Source of the DNA: Streptomyces sp. NRRL S-31
Lineage (GTDB): Bacteria > Actinomycetota > Actinomycetes > Streptomycetales > Streptomycetaceae
DNA length: 64,000 bases
Direction of reading: 5' to 3'
NCBI RefSeq assembly: GCF_000718775.1
Contig: NZ_JOCB01000001.1
Span: 124,001 to 188,000 of the forward strand
Numbering within the stretch: position 1 is the stretch's first letter; each line of letters begins with the position of its first letter. The position numbers were made by a program, and so were the translations under genes. The notes under the pieces were generated by a model. The model saw only the letters and a program-made list of their open reading frames with translations, ran no database searches and was not told the origin of the DNA. Shown piece by piece: positions 38,968-49,051 of this stretch.

Positions 38968-39303
38968 TCAGGCACTGCGGGGGGTGGCCGAGATGGTCCT
39001 CAGGTCGGACTCCTCCGGCTCGGAGAGCCGGTGGTCCCGCTGGTCCAGGTTCACAAAGATCATTCCGTACCGGATGGCACAGCGCACCGGCTGCGGCGCG
39101 CCACGCGGCTTGCGCAGGCACCGGTACGCCCGTAGGTCGCCGTCCTCGTCCCGCGTCACGACGACCGGCTCGCCGAACACCGTCACCATCAACGAGTCAC
39201 CACTGTGGGGGATGGCGGTGACCAGGTCGATGAAGTGCCAGCCGGAGCGGTAGGCGGTGGCCATCTCACGACGGAAGGAGCGGTCGTCGGGTGGAGTGGT
39301 CAC
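38968..39303 (-). CDS. Rieske-like protein lacking the iron-sulfur ligands
   Basis: The 111-residue protein resembles the N-terminal part of ring-hydroxylating oxygenase alpha subunits: WHFIDLVTAIP, GDSLMVTVFGEPVVVTRDED, DLRAYRCL and YGMIFVNLDQ. But the stretch that should carry CxH and CxxH is reduced to RCLRKPRGAPQPVRCAI, which has no His and only two Cys, so no Rieske cluster is expected. The GTG at 39303 starts one base after the TGA of the upstream secreted-peptide gene, so the two are coupled. Function unknown. Confidence 0.6.
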   Translation of the reverse strand: MTTPPDDRSFRREMATAYRSGWHFIDLVTAIPHSGDSLMVTVFGEPVVVTRDEDGDLRAYRCLRKPRGAPQPVRCAIRYGMIFVNLDQRDHRLSEPEESDLRTISATPRSA

Positions 39304-39304
39304 G

Positions 39305-39508
39305 TCAGCTCCACACGGTGTCGGTCGTGTGCATGGACGTGCTGTCCTCGCCCTTGACCGGAGCCGTGACGGACCAGACGGTGTCCGCCCGGACGTCGCG
39401 CTTCTCGCCAGAGAGGCCACTCAGCGATCCGAAGGCCACAACGGCGGAGAAGGCGGCGACAAGCACCGAGCGAAGCATTCTCTTACGCATAGTCGGCTTC
39501 GTCCTCAC
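39305..39508 (-). CDS. Small secreted peptide with repeated DTVWS motif
   Basis: The 67-residue product (GTG at 39508; ATG at 39490 gives 61) begins with a signal-peptide-like segment (MRKRMLRSVLVAAFSAVVAF) and leaves about 35 residues outside. The mature part contains DTVWS twice, at ADTVWSVTAP and at the very C-terminus (TTDTVWS). It is followed by the Rieske-like gene with one base between, and is divergent from a LuxR-type regulator. Neither a lipobox nor a Cys is present. A signalling or modified peptide is a possibility; the sequence alone does not decide. Confidence 0.6.
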   Translation of the reverse strand: MRTKPTMRKRMLRSVLVAAFSAVVAFGSLSGLSGEKRDVRADTVWSVTAPVKGEDSTSMHTTDTVWS

Positions 39509-39578
39509 TTGAAGGTCCCCTCTTCCCCCGTCGGATAAGACGATGGCTCATTCGGACACGTCATGACCACACAATCAG

Positions 39579-39600
39579 TGCATCATGTTCCTGCATGTTC
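39579..39600. promoter_or_regulatory. Direct repeat in divergent spacer
   Basis: TGCATCATGTTC (39579-39590) is followed by CTGCATGTTC (39591-39600), repeating TGCAT and ATGTTC in phase of one helical turn. It lies between the divergent peptide and LuxR genes, 25 bases before the regulator start, and could be its operator. Confidence 0.35.
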
Positions 39601-39624
39601 AGGACCCTGGGGGGTGGAGATTTG

Positions 39625-40605
39625 GTGACGAATCAGGCTATTGACGGACATCCCCATGCGTTGACGGAGCTGTGCCCCGAGGGGAGCCGCCTCTACGCGA
39701 GCGCGCTGCGGACGGGACGTGTCTCCCGCGCGGACGTGGAGGCCGCTCCGTGCCTGATGGAGTTCGCCCTGCTCCACCCCGACCCCGACGACGCGAACTG
39801 GCTGCGGCCCGTGCCGCCCTCGGTCGCCCTCTCCCAGCGGCTCAACCCCCTGGAACGCGAGATCGGCGAGCGCCGCCGGCTGTCCACCGAACTCGCGGCG
39901 GCCTTCGAGCCGTTCATGAACCTCAGCACCCAGGCGACGGCGACCACCCACTCCATCACCGTGCTGGAGGGCCTGGACCGGATCAACACCGCCCTCGACC
40001 TGGCCACGGCCCAGTGCCGGACCGAGGTGCTCACGGTCCAGCCGAGCGCCCGCCACCCGGAGCGCCGGCTCGTGGAGGGGCTGGAGCGGGACAAGCCGCT
40101 GATCGAACGCGGTGTGCGCATCCGCACCCTCTACCAGCACACGGCCCGCTACAGCCCCGAGCGGCTCGCCTACGTCAACCAGTTCGTCGACGGCAAGGCG
40201 GAGTACCGCACCATCGACGAGCTGGTCGAGCGCCTCATCATCTGCGACGAGACCGTGGCCTTCATACCCGTCCGCGACGACCGGCAGGTCGCGCTGGAAC
40301 TCCGGCACCCGGGACTCGTCCGCTATCTGATCAAGGTCTTCGAGTTCATGTGGGACCGCGCGGTCCCGCTGAGCGCCGGCGCCCCCTACGAGACCGCCCC
40401 CGACGGCATCACCGAGATCCAGCACTCCATCGCCAAGCTGCTGGTCGAGGGGCATGTGGACGAGGCCATCGCCCGGCGCCTCGGCATGAACGTCCGCACC
40501 TGCCGCGCCCACATCGCCAAGCTGGCCACCGCCCTCGGCAGCGGCAGCCGCGCCCAGCTCGGCTACCTCATCGCGCAGTCCGGCATGCTGAACCGGGACC
40601 AGTGA
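39625..40605 (+). CDS. LuxR-type regulator with N-terminal effector domain (copy A)
   Basis: The 326-residue protein has a C-terminal LuxR/GerE helix-turn-helix (IAKLLVEGHVDEAIARRLGM, NVRTCRAHIAKLATALGS) and a long N-terminal part with no response-regulator receiver. The middle (TEVLTVQPSARHPERRLVEG to RTLYQHTARYSPE) looks like the TrmB-type effector domain. The N-terminal PCLMEFALLHPDPDDANWL is shared with the convergent second copy (40651-41703), so the two are paralogues. GTG 39625 has GTGGAG six bases upstream. It is divergent from the secreted-peptide gene. Confidence 0.85.
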   Translation: MTNQAIDGHPHALTELCPEGSRLYASALRTGRVSRADVEAAPCLMEFALLHPDPDDANWLRPVPPSVALSQRLNPLEREIGERRRLSTELAAAFEPFMNLSTQATATTHSITVLEGLDRINTALDLATAQCRTEVLTVQPSARHPERRLVEGLERDKPLIERGVRIRTLYQHTARYSPERLAYVNQFVDGKAEYRTIDELVERLIICDETVAFIPVRDDRQVALELRHPGLVRYLIKVFEFMWDRAVPLSAGAPYETAPDGITEIQHSIAKLLVEGHVDEAIARRLGMNVRTCRAHIAKLATALGSGSRAQLGYLIAQSGMLNRDQ

Positions 40606-40650
40606 GGTCACGGACGGCCCGGGGCCCGGCGCGGGCGCGGCCCGGTCACC

Positions 40651-41703
40651 TCACCGGGCGGGCGGGGGCTCCCCTTCGGGGCCGGTGCGGGCGGTGGCCG
40701 GCCGCTGCGGTCGGTGGCCGTCCAGCCCGACCTGGGCGATCCGGACGCCCAGCTGGGTACGGCTGGCCGCGCCCAGCGTCTCCGACAGGCGCGCGATGTG
40801 GGCCCGGCAGGTGCGGACGCTGATGCCCAGCCGCTCGGCGATCACCGCGTCCTGGTGGCCCTCGGCAAGCAGCGCGGCGATCGACTGCTCGCGGTGCGAG
40901 ATGCCCTCGATCCCGGTGTCGGGCAGGGGCGCGGTGAGCGGGATCGCCAGCCGCCACAGCCGCTCGAAGACCGTCACCAGGTAGCCGACGAGGGCCGGGT
41001 GGCGCAGCTCCAGGGCCATCGTGCGGTCGGCGTTGGCGGGGACGAAGGCCACCGTGCGGTCGAAGAGGATGAGCCGGTCGATGACCTCGTCCAGGGTGCG
41101 GGCCTCCACCGTGTCGCCCATCAGCTCCAGGTAGTTGAGCAGCCCCTGCCCGTGCCGGGCCACATGTGTGTAGAGGTCGCGCATCCGCACGCCCCGGCCG
41201 CGCAGGGCGAGGGCCCGGTGCAGGCCCTCGGTCAGCTCGGCCTCCCGCCGGATGCCGCCGGGCTGCACGGTGAGCACCTCCGTGGTGCACGCCTCGGTCG
41301 CCTCGTCCATCGCGGCCTGGATGCGGGAGAGCCCGTCCAGGACGCGGATGGCGCTGCCCTCGGCCGGTGCCGGGGCGTCCGTCCCCCCGCCGAGGCCCGC
41401 GTACCACTCGAACGCGGCCACCGCCGAGCCCACCCGCCGCTGGCTCGCGCTGACCTCGTCGTACACCCCGCGCAGCAGCCGGGTCATGACCTCCTGCGGA
41501 GAGGTCGGCACCAGCCAGTCCATGTCGTCGGGGTCGGGATGCAGCAGGGCCAGCTCCAGCAGGCAGGGCACGGGCCCGGCGTCCGTGCGCGGCACCCGTC
41601 CCCGGCGCACCGCGCGGGAGTACACCCGGTCCCCGGCCTCACACAGCCGGTCGGCACCGTGAGGGTGCTCCTCCGCCCCGTGCCCGGCCATCGCCCATTC
41701 CAC
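40651..41703 (-). CDS. LuxR-type regulator, paralogue of the adjacent gene (copy B)
   Basis: The 350-residue protein matches copy A along its length: PCLLELALLHPDPDDMDWLV, RVLDGLSRIQAAMDEA, TEVLTVQPGGIRREAELTEG, RDLYTHVARH, FDRTVAFVPANADRTMALEL, and the C-terminal HTH (IAALLAEGHQDAVIAERLGI, SVRTCRAHIARLSETLGA). It converges with copy A, 45 bases apart. Start GTG 41703; ATG 41691 is an alternative. Effector and targets are unknown. Confidence 0.85.
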   Translation of the reverse strand: MEWAMAGHGAEEHPHGADRLCEAGDRVYSRAVRRGRVPRTDAGPVPCLLELALLHPDPDDMDWLVPTSPQEVMTRLLRGVYDEVSASQRRVGSAVAAFEWYAGLGGGTDAPAPAEGSAIRVLDGLSRIQAAMDEATEACTTEVLTVQPGGIRREAELTEGLHRALALRGRGVRMRDLYTHVARHGQGLLNYLELMGDTVEARTLDEVIDRLILFDRTVAFVPANADRTMALELRHPALVGYLVTVFERLWRLAIPLTAPLPDTGIEGISHREQSIAALLAEGHQDAVIAERLGISVRTCRAHIARLSETLGAASRTQLGVRIAQVGLDGHRPQRPATARTGPEGEPPPAR

Positions 41704-41854
41704 CCCCGGTGTGCTGCCTCTTCCGCGACGCAACTATGCGCGGCGCCGACCGGGTCCGCAACACGGCTCCCTCCGCACGGGACACCGGAAAGTACCGCTC
41801 TGCCCGGGTATGACAGGTCTCCGCGGCGGGCGCCCCGTCGGCCGCTCCAGCCGG

Positions 41855-42961
41855 CTACTTCAACCCGATCGCCGTGCAGGCCGCGCGGTACTTGGCGGTG
41901 CAGATCTCGTCGATCGAGTAGATGCCGTCCGCGACGACCGTGTCCTTGATGGTGTGCCGGGTCAGCGCGCTCACCTGGAGCAGCCTCGACGGCACGTTCT
42001 TGACGGTGGGGCTGTCCACCCGGTCCTGGGTGAGAGCGTCGAACTGGATGTCCTTGCCCTGGAGCTTGGCGACGGCCATCTGCGCGGCGGCCTCGGCCTC
42101 GGTCGGGTAGGACTTGTAGACGCTCATGTACTGCTCACCGCTCACCACCCGCTGGACCGCGTCCAGTTCGGCGTCCTGGCCGGTGACCGGGGGCAGCTGG
42201 GTGACGCCGGCCGCCTTCAGGGCCTTGATGACGCCGCCCGCCATGCCGTCGTTGGCGGAGTAGACACCGGCGATGTCGTTCTTGCCGATCTCCGCGATCG
42301 CCTTGGCCATGTTGGCCTCGGCGATCTCCGGCTTCCACTTCGTGGTGTCGTAGCTCTCGGCGATCGTCACCTTGCCGTTCAGCTCGGAGAGCGCGCCCTC
42401 CTTGAACTGCCTGGCGTTCGGGTCGGTGGGCGAGCCGTTGATCATGACGATCTTGTCGGAGGTGCCGGCGCCCGGTCCGAGGGCCTCCAGCAGGGACCGG
42501 CCCTGCACCTCGCCGACCAGCTCGTTGTCGAAGGAGATGTAGGCGTCGATCGGGCCCTCGGCGAGGCGGTCGTAGGCGATGACCGGGATGCCCGCGTCCT
42601 TCGCCTTCTTCACCCCCTGGGCGATGCCGTGCGCGTCCACCGCGTCGAGCAGGATGACGTCGACCTTGGCGTCGATCATGTTCCGGAGCTGCTCGGCCTG
42701 CCGGGAGGGGCTGGCGTCGGCGTTGGCGTACTCGACCTTGCCCTTGTTCTTGGTGAGTTGGGCGACCTTGGCCTTGATGATCGGGTAGTCGAACTTGTCG
42801 TAACGGGTGTTCGCCTTCTCCGGCAGCAGCAGACCCACGGTGATGTCGTCACCCTTCGTCGGGCTCGCGCTCGCGCCGTCACCCGTCGCGTTCAGCACCC
42901 CGCAGCCGGCGAGTGAGAGGGTCATCGTGGATGCGGCCACGGAGAGGGCGATACGACGCAT
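41855..42961 (-). CDS. Sugar ABC transporter substrate-binding lipoprotein (XylF-like)
   Basis: The 368-residue protein has a lipoprotein signal peptide with lipobox LAGC (MRRIALSVAASTMTLSLAGC) and a periplasmic-binding-protein fold of the ribose/xylose class (DITVGLLLPEKANTRYDKFD, DVILLDAVDAHGIAQGVKKA, GVYSANDGMAGGVIKALKAA, VTGQDAELDAVQRVVSGEQY). Xylose or another pentose is likely. No permease or ATPase gene lies beside it. ATG 42961 is chosen; GTG 42973 would add four residues. Confidence 0.85.
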   Translation of the reverse strand: MRRIALSVAASTMTLSLAGCGVLNATGDGASASPTKGDDITVGLLLPEKANTRYDKFDYPIIKAKVAQLTKNKGKVEYANADASPSRQAEQLRNMIDAKVDVILLDAVDAHGIAQGVKKAKDAGIPVIAYDRLAEGPIDAYISFDNELVGEVQGRSLLEALGPGAGTSDKIVMINGSPTDPNARQFKEGALSELNGKVTIAESYDTTKWKPEIAEANMAKAIAEIGKNDIAGVYSANDGMAGGVIKALKAAGVTQLPPVTGQDAELDAVQRVVSGEQYMSVYKSYPTEAEAAAQMAVAKLQGKDIQFDALTQDRVDSPTVKNVPSRLLQVSALTRHTIKDTVVADGIYSIDEICTAKYRAACTAIGLK

Positions 42962-43256
42962 TCGAGGGCTCACTTCAGGTGTGTTCCGGACGTGGGTGCT
43001 GCTATACGACCCAGGTGTCTGAAAAGACAACGCTCCGGCGTCACCCGGCGTCAAGGAGAATCACTTAACGAGTGCGCAACAGCACGCTCGGCTGCGCATG
43101 TGGAGGTTGCGCGAAACCTCCTTCAACGACTCTTTACGGGCCGTCCACGCAAGGGGAGTTCACGGAACGGCAAAGATCCGTACAACCAACCCCGTTCCAC
43201 ACGAGTCGTGCTCTGCGGCGGCCTCGAGCCGCACTCCGACTCGATCAGAGGAACGA
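42962..43256. other. Divergent promoter region of the sugar-binding and FN3 genes
   Basis: These 295 bases separate two divergent starts and are less G+C-rich than the genes. No small gene or repeat is evident. Promoters must lie here, but I cannot place them with confidence. Confidence 0.6.
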
Positions 43257-44726
43257 ATGAACTCAGCCAGACGAGCGACCGCCACGGCGGTCGTGCTCGC
43301 CGCCTCCGGCGCCCTGCTCGGCGTGGCCGCCCCGTCCGCCTCCGCCGCCGCCCCGAAGTGCGCCTCGCCGGTCTACACCCGGCAGTTCTTCGCGAACACC
43401 ACCTTCTCCGGCACTCCGAAGAAGACCGACTGCGACAGCACCGTCAACGAGAACTGGCGCACCGGCGCCCCCGCGACCGGACTGCCCAAGGACAACTTCG
43501 GCGTCCGCTGGACCGTGACCCGCGACTTCGGTTCCGGCGGCCCGTTCGCCCTGCCGGTCTCCGCCCAGGACGGCATCCGGGTCTACCTGGACGGCACCCG
43601 CAAGGTCGACCTGTGGAAGAACGTGTCCACGACCCAGAAGAAGACCGTCAACGTCACCGTCCCGGCCGGCCGGCACACGCTCCGCGTGGACTTCGTGAAC
43701 TGGACCGGCGCCGCGAACGTCTCCTTCGCCTACACGCCCCGCACCACCGCCGACGTCGACAAGGTCAAGCCCCTGGTGCCCGCCGGGCTCTCGGTGACGT
43801 ACGACGCCGCGACCGGCCGCGCCAAGGTCGGCTGGTCGAAGAACAACGAGCTGGACCTCGCCGGTTACCGCGTCTACCGGCGGCTCAAGGGCTACCCGTA
43901 CGAGGCGGCGCCGCTGGCCGGGACCACCGCCACCAGCTTCACCGACACCACCCTCCCGGTGACCGGCGACACGTACTACTACGAGGTCCGCGCCTTCGAC
44001 AAGGCCGGCAACGAGTCCGCGGGCACGGCGGACAAGCCCGTCACCACCGCCGACCGGACCGCGCCCGGCGCACCGGCCGGCCTGGAGGTCACCGACGCCT
44101 CCGAGCAGGGCGGCCTGCGCATCGGCTGGAGCGTGCAGTTGGGCGCGGCCTCCTACCGGGTGTACCGGGCGACGAGCGCGGACGGCACCTACACCCGCCT
44201 CGGCGAGACGACGGAGGAGTCCTACCGGGACGCCACGGCGGCGGTGGGCACCCGGTACTCCTACAAGGTGACCGCGGTGGACGCGGCGGGCAACGAGTCC
44301 GCCCGCTCCGCCGCCCTCACCGGCGCGCGCCGGGACGACACCCCGCCGCCGCCCGTCACCGGGCTGAAGGCCACCCCGACCGACTACGGCTTCGAGCTGA
44401 CGTGGGACCCGAACCCGGCCCCCGACCTGCTCCGGTACTCCGTCTACGCGGGCCGGGTCCTGAGCGACGGCGAGGAGCGGGTCTGCTCCGCGTCCCAGGA
44501 CGCCTGGCTGATGCCCGACGTCACCTCCTACCGGTACCAGTCGACGCCGGACGGCGAGGAGCGCTGCTTCTTCGTGGAGGCCGTCGACACGTCCTGGAAC
44601 TCGCGCTACGAGATGACCGGTGAGGCCGACGTGGTGGTCGCGACCGAACTGGGCACCCCGCCGGTGGAGGACGGCACCGAGCCCGCCACCGCCGCCGGTG
44701 ACGTCACGGTGGCCCCGGCTCCCTGA
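43257..44726 (+). CDS. Secreted protein with PA14-like and fibronectin type III domains
   Basis: The 489-residue exported protein has a Sec signal peptide (residues 1-31, ending PSASAAA), a PA14-like beta domain (FGVRWTVTRDFGSGGPFALP, GIRVYLDGTRKVDLWKNV), and three FN3 modules beginning near residues 180, 278 and 365 (LAGYRVYRRLKG, AASYRVYRATSADG, LLRYSVYAGRVL; linkers with DKAGNES). Four extracellular Cys may form two disulfides. Such proteins bind carbohydrates or other surfaces. RBS AGAGGAA precedes the ATG. Confidence 0.88.
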   Translation: MNSARRATATAVVLAASGALLGVAAPSASAAAPKCASPVYTRQFFANTTFSGTPKKTDCDSTVNENWRTGAPATGLPKDNFGVRWTVTRDFGSGGPFALPVSAQDGIRVYLDGTRKVDLWKNVSTTQKKTVNVTVPAGRHTLRVDFVNWTGAANVSFAYTPRTTADVDKVKPLVPAGLSVTYDAATGRAKVGWSKNNELDLAGYRVYRRLKGYPYEAAPLAGTTATSFTDTTLPVTGDTYYYEVRAFDKAGNESAGTADKPVTTADRTAPGAPAGLEVTDASEQGGLRIGWSVQLGAASYRVYRATSADGTYTRLGETTEESYRDATAAVGTRYSYKVTAVDAAGNESARSAALTGARRDDTPPPPVTGLKATPTDYGFELTWDPNPAPDLLRYSVYAGRVLSDGEERVCSASQDAWLMPDVTSYRYQSTPDGEERCFFVEAVDTSWNSRYEMTGEADVVVATELGTPPVEDGTEPATAAGDVTVAPAP

Positions 44727-44746
44727 CCGGCCGGGGCGGACAACGC

Positions 44747-44777
44747 GAGAGGGGCCCGATGTCCGGGCCCCTCTCGT
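44747..44777. terminator. Bidirectional terminator between FN3 gene and hspR
   Basis: CGAGAGGGGCCCG at 44747-44759 pairs perfectly over 13 bp with 44765-44777 (5-base loop), between two convergent genes. Confidence 0.85.
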
Positions 44778-44793
44778 CGCGCGCCGAGGCGCG

Positions 44794-45243
44794 TCAGTCC
44801 TGCTGCTTGCGCTTGGGCCGCCACACCACCAGCGCGCTGGTCTGCTGGACCTCCTGGTACGGGACCAGGTCCCGCCGGTAGGAGGCGTGCACGGCGGCCT
44901 CGCGCTGCTGCATCGCCGCCGCCGCGCCGTCCAGGGCCGACTCCAGCTCCGCGACCCGGGACTGGAGCGCGACGACCTGGTTCTCCAGTTCGATGATCCG
45001 CTTGATGCCGGCCAGGTTGATGCCCTCGTCCTGGGACAACTGCTGCACCTGGCGGAGCAGTTCGATGTCCCGGGCCGAGTACCGCCGGCCCCGGCCCGCG
45101 GTGCGGTCCGGGGAGACCAGGCCCAGGCGGTCGTACTGGCGCAGCGTCTGCGGGTGGAGTCCGGAGAGCTGGGCCGCCACCGAGATGACGTAGACCGGGG
45201 TCTCCTCGGTCAGTTCATACGGGTTACGCCGACGGCCGTCCAT
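44794..45243 (-). CDS. hspR: Heat-shock repressor HspR
   Basis: The 149-residue MerR-type regulator has the wing HTH (PVYVISVAAQLSGLHPQTLR, QYDRLGLVSPDRTAGRGRRY), a coiled coil (IIELENQVVALQSRVAELES) and a conserved C-terminal tail ALVVWRPKRKQQD. HspR represses the dnaK operon and clpB by binding HAIR, with DnaK as corepressor. It ends the operon, starting 4 bases after dnaJ stops, so the system regulates itself. Confidence 0.97.
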   Translation of the reverse strand: MDGRRRNPYELTEETPVYVISVAAQLSGLHPQTLRQYDRLGLVSPDRTAGRGRRYSARDIELLRQVQQLSQDEGINLAGIKRIIELENQVVALQSRVAELESALDGAAAAMQQREAAVHASYRRDLVPYQEVQQTSALVVWRPKRKQQD

Positions 45244-45247
45244 ACCC

Positions 45248-46420
45248 TCAAGCTCCCTTCGCGGCCTCGAACAGCTCCGCCCGCGGGTCCTCGCCCGCGG
45301 TCGCCTCGCGATACGCCTCCAGCGCGTCACGAGCCTTCCCCGACAGGTCCGCCGGGACCCGCACCTCGACGGTGACCAGCAGGTCGCCGCGGGTGCCGTC
45401 CTTGCGGACCGCGCCCTTGCCCCGGGCCCGCATCGTCCGGCCGTTCGGGGTGCCGGGCGGCAGCTTCAGGGTCACCGCCGGGCCGCCGAGGGTCGGCACC
45501 CGCACCTCGCCGCCGAGGGCCGCCTCCGGGTACGTCACCGGCACGGTGACGGTGAGGTTGTCGCCCTTGCGTCCGAACACCGGGTGCTCCCCGACGTGGA
45601 CGACCACGTACAGGTCGCCGGCCGGGCCGCCCCGCTCGCCGGGCGCGCCCTTGCCGCGCAGCCGGATGCGCTGGCCGTCGGTCACCCCCGCGGGGATGCG
45701 GACCTGCATGGTCCGCGACGACTTGGCGCGCCCGCTGCCCTTGCAGTCCGGGCAGGGGTGCTCGGCGATCAGGCCGCGCCCCTTGCAGTCCGGGCAGGGG
45801 TCGGTGAGCGAGAAGCCGCCGCCGGAGCCCCGCGCGACCTGCCCGGTGCCGACGCAGGTCGGGCACACGCGCGGCGTGCCGTTCTTGTCGCCGGTGCCCG
45901 AGCACGTCTTGCAGGGCGCCTGGGAGGACATCCGCAGCGGCACCGTGGCGCCCTCGATGGCCTCCGTGAAGCTCAGCGTGACCTCGGACTCGACGTCCTG
46001 GCCGCGCCGGGGCTGGGTCCGTGTGCCGGTGCCCGCGGCGCCGCCGCGGCTGAACAGGCCCCCGAAGACGTCACCGAGTCCACCGCCGAAGCCCCCGCCC
46101 TGGGCGTTGCCTCCGAAGAGGTCGCCCAGGTCGAAGTTGAAGGAGCCGCCGGCCGCGCCCGGCCCGGGGCGGAAGCCACCGTTGCCGAACAGCGCGCGCG
46201 CCTCGTCGTACTCCTTGCGCTTCTTGGGGTCGCCGAGCACGTCGTTCGCCTCGGAGATCTCCTTGAAGCGCTCCTCGGCCTTGGCGTTCCCCTTGTTGGC
46301 GTCCGGGTGGAACTCGCGGGCGAGTTTCCGGTACGCCTTCTTGATCTCCGCCTCGGTGGCGTCCTTGGGGACGCCGAGGACCTTGTAGTAGTCCTTCTCG
46401 ATGAAGTCCTTGGTGCTCAT
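45248..46420 (-). CDS. dnaJ: Chaperone protein DnaJ
   Basis: The 390-residue type I DnaJ has a J domain with HPD (LAREFHPDANKGN), a Gly/Phe-rich region, four CxxCxGxG zinc motifs (CKTCSGTG, CPTCVGTG, CPDCKGRG, CPDCKGSG), and the C-terminal substrate domains. It activates DnaK. ATG 46420 starts MSTKDFIEKDYYKVLG. Confidence 0.97.
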   Translation of the reverse strand: MSTKDFIEKDYYKVLGVPKDATEAEIKKAYRKLAREFHPDANKGNAKAEERFKEISEANDVLGDPKKRKEYDEARALFGNGGFRPGPGAAGGSFNFDLGDLFGGNAQGGGFGGGLGDVFGGLFSRGGAAGTGTRTQPRRGQDVESEVTLSFTEAIEGATVPLRMSSQAPCKTCSGTGDKNGTPRVCPTCVGTGQVARGSGGGFSLTDPCPDCKGRGLIAEHPCPDCKGSGRAKSSRTMQVRIPAGVTDGQRIRLRGKGAPGERGGPAGDLYVVVHVGEHPVFGRKGDNLTVTVPVTYPEAALGGEVRVPTLGGPAVTLKLPPGTPNGRTMRARGKGAVRKDGTRGDLLVTVEVRVPADLSGKARDALEAYREATAGEDPRAELFEAAKGA

Positions 46421-46453
46421 CCCCGACGCCCCTCCTTCCACTCGGTGTCTACG

Positions 46454-49024
<2,571 letters not shown>

Positions 49025-49028
49025 TAGA

Positions 49029-49049
49029 CCTGAGTCAGCCAGACTCAAC
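49029..49049 (-). promoter_or_regulatory. HAIR operator 2 of dnaK
   Basis: CCTGAGT-N7-ACTCAAC, one substitution from the consensus half-site, just upstream of the -35 box. Confidence 0.85.
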
Positions 49050-49051
49050 TC

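Noticed and set aside
42992..44623. Alternative frame across the FN3 gene
   Set aside because: No domain; the FN3 and signal-peptide motifs lie in the other frame from 43257.
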